Shown in pieces: positions 36,801 to 55,837 of a stretch of DNA of 64,000 nt. The DNA lies in contig OU744453.1 in assembly GCA_916610825.1 (NCBI GenBank), positions 3,416,724-3,480,723 on the forward strand. The letters run 5' to 3'. The DNA comes from Haliclystus octoradiatus. Lineage: Eukaryota; Cnidaria; Staurozoa; Stauromedusae; Haliclystidae. A program made the translations under genes and the position numbers. Position 1 is the stretch's first letter. Each line of letters starts with the position of its first letter. The notes under the pieces were generated by a model. The model ran no database searches and was not told where the DNA came from. It saw only the letters and a program-made list of their open reading frames with translations.

Positions 36801-39800
36801 AAATAAAATATATTTTTACTGTTTTTAAGCGAATTTAACTCTTAAACATTTATTATTGATGAGATCAGTTATCTCCTATAAATCTTCACGTCTTCATCAT
36901 ATTTTGCCTTTCTTCGAATCACAAGTTTCAATTATTTCGAAAGCTATGATTTGATTGTCTCGCTTCTGATTTCTGCTGTTTTACAAATTTTTGTCGGCTT
37001 TGTATGGCTTTGTGTTTCTTCTAGAATCTGCCAACTATGACCAAACGAGATGATCACAGAACAGAAGAATGATTTAGATTATAATATTGTGAAATATATA
37101 TCATGCATCAACGATATTAACACAATCTAATTGTTTATTTAATATCATTTGGATTTATTTTATTGTTCATAATTCGTTTGTATTTATAAACATCATGTCC
37201 ACGTTATTTGGGCTTGCGTTATTTCAACACGGGAGTTTGTAAGTCAAGTCATTAGAACAGAATTCGAAAATATCTCGAGTTTGAAATTTTAAAATGATCT
37301 GAGGCTGTACAGGAAATCCAAGGTCTATTATTGTCTTCAGTTGAAAACTTTTGGAGTCAAAATTTCAAGAATTTAAGAAAACATTGCCTTAAGCCATTGA
37401 TTGCCTTTTAATAAACCTCAAACCATTACCATTTTTTCTCATGTTCAATTTCAACCAAAACTCGCTCTTACAGCGACAAATTTGCTTAAAATTTGAAAAT
37501 GTGTGAAGAAATTTTTCTTGAAACAAGCAATTTTGATCAAAACAATAATTTTTTTGATTTTGAATTATGCACAAGTAGTTTCTGAGTGGTTTTCTATATC
37601 GACGCGCTCTTTATCACTTTATTGTTATCACGAAGGCGAAGCTAGTTTTATCGGTTTCACAAACTAAACATCTAAACCTTTTTAGAAGAATGATGGATTG
37701 GCAGTCATATTACATTTGAAAATTTGCACTAATATTGAGTAATAATAAGGTTGAGCAATTCGGGGCATTTATGTTTCTATACTGTCTACTTCGTAAATGT
37801 TCAATTTAAATCGATTGTCGAAAGATGAACGCACTCAAACCAGCAAGCTTGTTCTACTGTAGTAAACTGTGATCCGTAGAGAAATTCATGGGAATGCGCA
37901 CATGAAATAGTGATTTTGAGACGTCTAAATGTCGACAGGTGATGTCACAGCATGTCGCTGAGACCAAACTATGGCTTTAAAAATGTAACTTGTCTCAAAT
38001 AAACCACACGAGAAAAGGAACGTGCTGTGCAGTCCATAGTTAACTTGTCCCACATAAACTGGGCAGGAAAAGAAGCGTGCTGGGCAGTCCATAGTTAACT
38101 TGTCTCATATTAAACTGCGTGAGAAGAGGCACGTGTTGAGAAGGCCCTATAGCTAACTTGTCTAGCAGTAACATCGCGGGAAAAGGCAAAAGCCAGCCTA
38201 AGGGCACTTTTATTTATTTTCAAATTATTAGAGCGAAAAATAGGATGTCTGTGTACCGAAAATTGAGATTATTATAAATATTACAGAGTCTTTTGTGGAG
38301 ATTATGAAAGATGTCGAAAGTTGTCTCTATTTTAAAGTCATAAAATTGACCCGTTATTTTTGTGTCCGGTCTTTAAATATAGTGCGCAATGCATTAAATC
38401 ATTACACTATAAACTAATGATGGCCAGAGGCATTGATGTCTCTACTTTTAGCCTTAAAGACACCATGGCTAATTTTATGCTTTTAAGAAGGACTAATATT
38501 GTACTATTTTAATTTCTTTCAACGAATTCGCCAGCATAAACATTGAATTCAATTTGACGTTCATAAACGTTCAATTTGAAATCGTTAACTACTTGCCATG
38601 CGAATTAACTTGCCATTTCTATATTCACATTTACTAGATAAAGAACATTTGTTGGAAAAACTGAACTGTTTTTCAGGGAAAAGCTTCCAAGGCGAATGTC
38701 TAACGAATCAGCAACGGTGTAGGATAACTTTAATTCAACGGCTTAAACGTATTCTAAACATCTGAAAAAATATTCTCATATAATCAAACAAACACAAATT
38801 TTGACGATTGGTTTTATAAATTTTACACACAATAACTTTTCTACTATAAATAATTAGTTTATGACTAATTTATGACTTAAACTTGCTAAAACACCTAATT
38901 TTAAAACAAAACAAAATACATTTATGTTCAATATAATAGAATGAGAAATTGACTTAAAATAATTTAGATCGTATTGAATCTTAATAACCATTCAGGTTTG
39001 GTTGTAAGTCCCTAATGAAACTGAAATCAGAATAATAAAAAATGTCTAGTGACTTACAATCAAACGTGAATGGTCAATCAGATTCAGTATGATCTAAATT
39101 ATTTTAAGTCAACTTCTTATTCTCTTTTATCCAATAAAAATGTTTTTTGTTTTGTTTTACAATTACGTATCTTAATAAGTCATAAATTCGAAATAACTTT
39201 TTACAAGGAAATGAATTTAATTATCTCACATTATCTGTTTTCGAGGGCAGGAACGATTTATGTAAGTATATGCCTACAGGTAGTAATAATATAGTGACAT
39301 AAGAACGAAAGAATTTCATTTGTCTTCAAATCACAACAACAGAATTCAATTAACTCTTTTTGCGCCGGTTTCCGCTCGACAATTGTTTCTTCGCGCTACA
39401 TTCTGTAAATAGGATTAAAAAATGGGATTGAGAAGGATCTCTCCGGTATTTATTTTCGATGTACGAGATACTAGAACTAAATATATATATGAATATATTA
39501 AACTCTCTGATGATCGCAAAACAAACGCTTGAAACTCCGAGTAACGGAATAGACTTTTTCCTCATATTTATCTCTGATATGGAAAAATTATTAAAATCAA
39601 TAAAATTATTTTTCATAATACCTGAATGAAATTCTGATGACGTTTTCGGTTTGAAACGGATGCTGTTGAATCATTTTGTCCTGTCATGGTGTTGGAGTTT
39701 GCAAAGAGATCACAGTTGAATTTACTTTGAGAAGTAACATTGTCATCGTAGTATATTTCAACATATTCCTCATCCATACGCATGCATCGAGGAAAACACA

Positions 39801-40736
39801 CAAAGTCTTACTTTGTACCATTGAGCTCTCAAGTAGGACTAAGCCGTAAATTTCCTTCTCAGGTTTAGTGGTCAAGGTGTCGGGATTTTCCATATTACAT
39901 CTTTCGGTTCCATGTATTACTTCCACGAAATACAATACAAGTGGTAAGATTAAACGCAAGTGGAAATCTTTTTACAAGGAAATGAATTTAATTATCTTAC
40001 ATTATCTGTTTTCGAGTGCAGACACGATTTATATAATTATACAGGTAGTAATAATATGGTCACACAAGAACAAAAAAATTTCATTTGTCTTCAAATCACA
40101 ACAACAAAATTCAATTAACTCTTTTATGCGCCGGTTTCCGCTCGACAATTGTTTCTTCGCGCTACATATTGTAAATAGGATTAAAAAATGGGATTGAGAA
40201 GGATCTCTGCGGTATTTATTTTCGATGTACAAGATACTAGCACTAAATATATATGAATATATTAAACTGTCTGAGGATCGCAAAACAAACGCTTGAAACT
40301 CCGAGTAACGGAGTAGACTTTCTCCTCATACTTATCTCTGATATTGAAAAATTATTAAAATCAATAAAATTATTTTTCGTCATACCTGGATGAACTTCTG
40401 ATGACGTTTTCGGTTTGATGTGGACGCTGTTGAAGCAATTTGTCTTGGCATGGTGTTGGATTTTGCAAAGAGATCACAATTGAATTCATTTTGAGAAGTA
40501 ACATTGTCATGGTAGTATATTTCAACACATCTATCATCCATACGCTTGCATCGATGAAAACACAAAGTCTTACTTTGTACGTTTAAACTCTCAAGTAGGA
40601 CCAAGCCGTGAAGTTCCTTCTCAGGTTTAGTGGTCAAGGTGTCGGGATTTTCCATATTACATATTTCAGTTCCATGTATTACTTCCACGTAATACAATAA
40701 AAGTGGTAAGATTAAACGCAAGTGGAATACTGACAT
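24295..40736 (-). CDS. Gene B: secreted PAN / Pro-Thr-rich / fibrinogen-like protein
   Basis: Minus-strand exons: 40736-40386, 36230-36206, 29090-28932, 24872-24295; 1113 nt, 370 residues, frame intact. The first exon encodes a signal peptide (LRLILPLLLYYVEVIHG) and a PAN-like domain (LCFHRCKRMDDRCVEIYY, FNCDLF). Next come KECKIEATG, a 53-residue Pro/Thr-rich stalk (repeats of PLPPTTT) and the CNTNAP-type fibrinogen-like domain (SCEDIILENNVFG, CYQSLHLECYDS, NCCCDL, CECDNAG, LPIKRM, LICELEIN). No membrane anchor is visible, so it should be secreted. The long introns hold an 85-bp satellite, a family 2 SINE and a dead LINE. A second, broken PAN exon lies at 39622-39962. The molecular role is not known; the stalk suggests O-glycosylation. 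Confidence 0.82.
26440..27380 (-). mobile_element. Dead LINE reverse-transcriptase fragment in gene B intron
   Basis: Minus-strand pieces in several frames: NRPLRKKACMVHLKDIDGSL upstream, then LLLKFQAYGVKGHLLKRIKE, then a GVPQGSVLGP box with Gly changed to a stop, followed by LLFLIYVNDVPG. These are the ordered motifs of a jockey/CR1-like reverse transcriptase; the many stops show it is dead. Confidence 0.82.
28932..29090 (-). CDS. Gene B exon 3: Pro/Thr-rich stalk exon
   Basis: 159 nt, phase 1-1, between TTTTTAG and GTGAGTATG. It consists of PLPPTTT-type repeats and ends SATPPQ. Such tracts are commonly O-glycosylated extended stalks. Confidence 0.83.
29505..33955. repeat. 85-bp satellite, main block
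   Basis: About 52 tandem monomers of 84-85 bases, typically ACAGACGCATATTCAAATTA, TCACGGGTTTGATCTAAACT, TTGGACGAATATTCAAATTA, ACAGTGTTTCGTATGGAAT and so on. Each monomer contains the word GACGMATATTCAAATTA twice. Variant monomers form a higher-order pattern. It is located in gene B intron 2 and is not coding. Confidence 0.97.
33968..34440 (-). pseudogene. Unrecognised degenerate coding fragment between satellite blocks
   Basis: The minus strand reads as protein with few lesions: KDEAEKQKRSREIESRAEIE and RYMEELPVTKQRFLVC; then, after a frame change, LVPNEALARNLTSKYN; then, past two stops, HEVEESFVDCVTHPLTCSDL, NNTNDAHNIITTFPALYNS, and an end at a stop. The last part is a 76-codon frame with no start. 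I do not recognise the family; it may be an old gene or mobile-element piece. Confidence 0.4.
34530..35755. repeat. 85-bp satellite, second block
   Basis: About 14 more monomers of the same satellite in the same orientation, with more sequence variation and one shortened unit near 35220-35240. It is separated from the main block by about 575 bases of non-satellite DNA. Confidence 0.95.
36012..36180 (+). mobile_element. tRNA-derived SINE, family 2
   Basis: A box A-like CTTGGTGTAGGGCTTATGG, a box B-like GGGCCCAATCCC and the trailing GGCGTCAGGATGGATATG match the family 2 order. It abuts gene B exon 2 within about 30 bases. Confidence 0.6.
36206..36230 (-). CDS. Gene B exon 2: 25-nt linker exon
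   Basis: It lies between CTTTGCAG and GTAAGT, phase 0 to 1, and reads KECKIEATG. The same size and core (AAAGAATGC) are seen at 47341-47365 and 53740-53764. Confidence 0.82.
37985..38185. repeat. About 60-base tandem repeat, 3-4 units
   Basis: Units begin AACTTGTCTCA and contain a GAGAAAAGGAACGTGCTG-like core and TCCATAGTTAACTTGTC. Found in gene B intron 1; no coding potential seen. From 36240 to 37985 and from 38185 to 39190 I see only AT-rich intron. Confidence 0.7.
39622..39962 (-). pseudogene. Broken duplicate of the gene B PAN exon
   Basis: It is similar to 40386-40736 but has lost the start codon at the duplication junction (about 39962-39967) and carries a two-base CA insertion near 39797, shifting frame between SKTLC and FPRCMRMD. 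The donor at its 3' end survives. It lies in gene B intron 1, so it would be skipped or poison the transcript. Confidence 0.82.
40386..40736 (-). CDS. Gene B exon 1: signal peptide and PAN-like domain
   Basis: 351 nt, from MSVFHLRLILPL to HQKFIQ before GTATGA, phase 0 at the donor. The length is identical to the gene C exon at 53175-53525. Core motif LCFHRCKRMDDRCVEIYY. Confidence 0.88.
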
Positions 40737-40737
40737 C

Positions 40738-40885
40738 TTGTCAACTCGATCAATATCAAATGTTCAAAATCGAAAAGACATCGTTATATGAAGGTAAAGC
40801 AATTAATAGCTGTTACATGGCAGATGTTCTTTTATGACTAATTTCAGTATATTGTACTGCAATGAAATACCTGTTAATGGAAAAC
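40738..40885 (-). promoter_or_regulatory. Conserved 5' flank of gene B
   Basis: The roughly 150 bases upstream of the start codon align by eye with 53527-53670 upstream of gene C (shared GACAT-TTGTC-ACTC-ATC, CAGATGTT, and TGAAATACC-GTTAATG). It probably holds the 5' UTR and core promoter. No TATA box is assigned. Confidence 0.45.
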
Positions 40886-43154
40886 TGATCAACTGAGATA
40901 TTTATTGCTAACCACAGCATCCCAATTAGAAACAATACTTTGATTTTGATTGAATTTCAAAAAATTTGTACTTGTTATATAAAACAACATTCTGATCATT
41001 TCACGACCAATCAAACAACGGTTGATATCGACCAGTATCCCATTAATATGGTTATCATCATCATCATCATCCTTTCTTCAGAACCCGATAAGGTCTGGGT
41101 CAACACCGTTCAGATGCTGTTCCAAAGATTTCAAGCACACATTCAGTGCTAAATGAGTCGTTACGAACAAGTTGGGCCTAGATCAAAATTCGTGCTGTAC
41201 ATGAGCCACGCCAAAATCTCAACTCCACTGAGACGTAACGAGCATTGCATCATACGTCGTGTCAGAATAGTCGCGGCTGCATTTTGCAGGCTCATTTTTA
41301 ATCTTTTTGAGCAATAACAGGTTGTTGTTTATTTCTAAATGTACATAAAAAATTATTTAAGAGTCTACACTATAATCTTTTTTGAATTTTACAAATCGCT
41401 GCTAATCAATGTTCTAGGTCATGAAAACACACTTACTAATTACATACATTTAATTGGACTGCTTATAGACTGATTAACGTCATTATAGATAAAATTTAAT
41501 ATTGCCTAATGAATCCATTTCGGTAACAATATCACACGGATCATATACGTGTACTGCAATCATGCTGTCCTGTGGTGGAACAATTTATTTCAAATCCTTA
41601 ATTATATCTCTTTTCAAGCAAGGGTTGATTAATTAATTTTCAGCTTAAAATTCCCTATAAATATGTTTCTATAGGCTGTACAGTGTACATTTACGGTAGA
41701 ATAAATTATAATTGTTTTACCCTGTATCTACATGATATTATATCTAGTTATCTTATCTATACGATATGATCAGATGATGTACAAAAGGAACTACATCCAA
41801 GCTCTTCAATCGCGGGTGAAGTTGTTTTTTGTCAAGGTAAAGATATTTTGCAGAATGATTCTTCTATCTAGTCTCAAGATTTCTCAAATTAGGTTGTCAC
41901 AGCATGCATTAGAGTGGCTTAAGTCGACTGCAGGGCTCGTCTAGCCGCGCAACTTGGCCAGTGTTGGCCGAATCAAATCAAATGTCGGCATGGCTCAAAA
42001 TTTTGGCATGGCTCGTGTGCAGCAAGATGTTTGATCTAGCCCTTAGATGGCTTTGATCAACGAGTGGACACACCTTCAATTTGAATGCATTATTTTTCAT
42101 ATGAAAAAGGTTGATTTTCGTGGATTAACACATGTACACAACGGCGTATGAATCAGGCATAAACACTGACTTGGCACTTGGATAATATTAGATATGCTAC
42201 TCCCAAAATTATCCCAATCATTAAACGTTAATTATCTACGTTCAGCATTCTTTCCGTTTCATTTTCATATCGGTACTAACTTGAACACATTGTCTAAGAA
42301 AGTGATATTCACAGCTTGTATCATATAACTCTCATCGTGCATTTGCATTTAAAGTATTTCATCTAACAACAATAGCAATAACAATAGCAACAAAACAAAC
42401 ACAATGATTGGAAATTGTTTGATTCTCTAGCTGAGATGTCAGAACAACCGAGCTTCAGATCAGATCATATCTGATCGACTGTGGTTCCAATCCTCCAAAG
42501 GTCAAATCAGCCTTGACTTTATTTAAAACATCAAATGAGTACCATCTGAGGATGGTGTATGGATTGATCCAGAGGGAATCGAATTGTGAGTAGATGCGGC
42601 GCATCGTTGTGCATTGACAATCAATGCCTATGTGTCATGAAATATGTCGAAATTGGTCTGCAATGTCGCGGCTGAGATCAATAAAGAGAGTATAAAATCA
42701 TTGCTCTCAGCGAAATAAGCCATTCCTATAGAAATAGAGGAGCGGTACGTGTGCCTGCGTTAGGGCGACACCATCTACATTACTTATTTACTTTTTTAAA
42801 TTATCATCAGACAAATGAAATCAAAAAATTTCAAATATGAAATAATATCCCCTAAAAACGATTGTATTTAGTAGTATTCTTAGTGAACACCCAGTGTCAA
42901 TTCTAGCTACTGTATACTCAATGTAATAATATAGAGTTGTACAACTGAGATACATTTTAACTAATTCTGTGTAGTAATACGATTAACTTTAATGAAACTT
43001 CAATATCAATCCCAATGACTGGTCATACTAATGCTAGCCTTCACCCCTATACTTAAATATTTCCTACTGAAATCAAATTTGTCTTTTTCTCATTCACAAT
43101 CAGATTGTTATCATTATGATGCTAACTCTTAAATAGAATGAATATTCGAATATT
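40886..43154. other. Intergenic stretch between gene B 5' end and gene C 3' end
   Basis: Apart from a family 1 SINE and the gene C 3' flank (similar to that of gene B from about 42370 onward) nothing gene-like is seen. A short ATC microsatellite lies near 41055. Confidence 0.45.
42428..42785 (+). mobile_element. tRNA-derived SINE, family 1
   Basis: Head AGCTGAGATGTCAGAACAAC, box B-like TGGTTCCAATCCTCC, tail GGGCGACACCATCTACATTA. Nearly full length. The corresponding position downstream of gene B (about 23990) lacks it. Confidence 0.8.
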
Positions 43155-53525
<10,371 letters not shown>

Positions 53526-53526
53526 T

Positions 53527-53670
53527 TTGTCGACTCAATCGATATAGCATATGTTTCAAAACCCATACATCACCATATAAACGTGAAACAGTTAGACGTA
53601 CTGAATAACAGGGCAGATGTTATGTGATCCATTTCGAGATATTTTACTGAGATGAAATACCAGTTAATGA
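53527..53670 (-). promoter_or_regulatory. Conserved 5' flank of gene C
   Basis: Aligns with the gene B 5' flank at 40738-40885. Probably 5' UTR and promoter; no specific box assigned. Confidence 0.45.
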
Positions 53671-53739
53671 TATAATATAACTACAACAATAACTCCCCAA
53701 ACATGTGTTATCTTAAATCCGTTATCACACAAAACTTAC

Positions 53740-53764
53740 CAGTTGTTTTTATGTAGCATTCTTT
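53740..53764 (-). pseudogene. Orphan 25-nt linker exon (KECYIKTTG)
   Basis: It lies between TTTTTTCAG and GTAAGT with the size, phase and sequence of exon 2 of genes B and C, but it is upstream of the gene C start codon. It is either the relic of another family member or part of an alternative 5' end of gene C spliced to the stalk exon. Confidence 0.65.
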
Positions 53765-53939
53765 CTGAAAAAACATATGTTTGATTTAGTTAGCAAAATA
53801 AAAATAAATATTACGTAAGAGGATGACAGTATATAATGGGTGATTTTTCTAATTTGAATTATTTTCAACATTGTCATGATTATAATATACACGAAATTTC
53901 ATATTAGTATACGAGATTATAAATGATGATCATCATCAT

Positions 53940-53990
53940 TGTGTGAACTGGTAGCTCAATGGCAGAGTGTCCGCAAGTGCACAGATGTTA
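53940..53990 (+). mobile_element. tRNA-like SINE head, family 3
   Basis: GGTAGCTCAATGGCAGAGTG resembles a box A region and matches the head of the minus element at 6285-6565. Box B is not evident, so it is probably truncated. Confidence 0.4.
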
Positions 53991-54033
53991 ATTGTTTGTA
54001 GCATAATTGTATGTAAATGAGTTAAAAAAAGTA

Positions 54034-54396
54034 ATGTAGACGGTGTCGCCCTACCGAAGGCACCCGTACCACTCCTCCATTTCTAGAGGAGTGGCTTTTT
54101 TCGCTGAGAGCAGTGATTTTAATCGCTCTTTGTTGATCTCAGCAGCGAAACTGCAGTTCAATTTCACCATTTTTCATGGCAGATAGGAATTGATTGTCAA
54201 TGCGCAACGATGCGCCGCAGCTACTCACAATGCAATTCCCTCTGGACCATTCCATCCGCCATCCTCAGATGGTACTCATTTGATGTTTCAGATAAAGTCA
54301 AGGCTGAGTTGACCTTAGGGGGATTTAAACCACGGTCGATCAGATATGATCCGATCTTAAGTTCGATTGCTCTGCTATCTGAGCTCCTCGTCCCCA
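54034..54396 (-). mobile_element. tRNA-derived SINE, family 1
   Basis: On the plus strand it runs from tail GTAATGTAGACGGTGTCGCC to the head complement CTATCTGAGCTCCTC; the box B complement GGGGATTTAAACCACGGTC is clear. Confidence 0.85.
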
Positions 54397-55344
54397 AATA
54401 AACAGGCACTTGTGCTTAAGGGGTGACTTTCAGTCATGAATGTCTGTTAAAGTAATATTATTATAATCATCATTATTATCGTCACCATTTATTCAGAAAT
54501 AGGCCTACCTGATAAGTGCCCATATGACAGTATTAATATTCATTTTTATAGGACTGAATCAAACTCATAAAATAGGAGTATAAAAAAGAATCAATGTAAT
54601 TTAACTAGTAAGTTGGGCTCATAAATTAATAAATTAATTAACAAATAAATTATTCAATGTAATTCAACTAATAACTTGGGCTCCATTTAGGTGTAAGTCG
54701 AAACCATGTGAACATACATGTTGCGCCTGTTTAACTCTCTCCCATGGACGACCTGCCCATGATTGGTATAGCATTTCCCCATAGTTTTTATAATGATTAT
54801 TGAAAATCATTAGATGAATATCAGCTGAAATAGATCTGAGAAATGAAACATTTTACTGCTTTTCCTTCCTATCTTCCGTATCTTTATCTATACCATCAAC
54901 AAGGGGAAATTTGTAGGCAATGCCACGCTATATGTCTCCTTCAGGGAGCAACAACATATGTATTCTTTAGGGAACAAAATATGTACCCTACCGTCTGAGA
55001 GTGTGATAAATATCACCGCAGCGGTTACTAACATCTATATCTATAATGAAGGATATAAATATGACAAGTGTTATGATTATATGTCAAAAAACTTTAGCGC
55101 CATGCAGATTTTACAGGTACAACTTCGTTGATGAAGATTATTAAATGTGATGAGATGGCGATAGTCGTATTTAAAATCTATTTAAAGCCTTCAACGTACA
55201 CAAATACTAGCGTACAAATACCTTTTTTGCCGGAGAGATGTGTCAGACAAAATAATACTTGATATAATAGTAATTGATTTTATTTTGTTTATTAAATTAT
55301 TTATATATTATCCTGTATAGATCAATTTCACAAATGCCACATAC

Positions 55345-55500
55345 TGTAGTTTCATTATCATGCATTTCATAATGCGTTATCTCGCCGTTCTGTAAAACGC
55401 GCCTATTTTGGCAACGTACATGCAGTAAAATGCTAGTGGAAATAACTAAAACTATTATGTTTATACGAAATGAACTATAATTCATAGAACTCTGAATCAT
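55345..55500 (-). CDS. Candidate signal-peptide exon of unknown gene
   Basis: Minus-strand frame starting MIQSSMNYSSFRINIIVLVI with a hydrophobic leader and a likely cleavage before CQNRRVLQNG. A donor-like ACA|GTATGT at 55345 ends it in phase 0, matching the orphan 25-nt exon at 53764. Not a PAN domain and no family recognised. Support is only the leader, the donor and the phase. Confidence 0.35.
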
Positions 55501-55697
55501 GCTATAAACAATTTGAAAAGATCAACAGAGAATTAATTGGGCGGCGGGTGTGATTTCTCCGTGAAGTTCATCAGTGATTTGATTAGTTTAATCAAGTTTG
55601 TAATTATTGCATAAATAGTTCAACTTAGATTAGCAGCATCACAAAAGAAACATTTTTCTATCCGTTTTCATTGTTATAATTTGTTGTATGATTGTAT

Positions 55698-55837
55698 TTA
55701 GTCTATTTCTGTTTTACATAACCCACACGATTGTGGGCAATATTTTCTCATCAATTTATGATGCTGTTTACAATATCCAGCTTCAGTCCATGATTGGCAA
55801 AATTCACCTTCACGATCATCAGTATCTTCACATGATT
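55698..55837 (-). CDS. Astacin gene 2, ShKT terminal exon
   Basis: [20 protein letters not shown] to [13 protein letters not shown] and stop TAA. The acceptor lies about 20 bases after the tail of a same-sense SINE. Confidence 0.93.

Larger units (their letters stand above)
39198..40737. repeat. 770-bp tandem duplication containing the PAN exon
   Basis: The phrase CTTTTTACAAGGAAATGAAT starts at 39198 and again at 39968, and similarity continues through the donor and most of the PAN exon in both units. The upstream (40.4-40.7 kb) unit keeps an intact exon; the other is broken. Confidence 0.9.
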
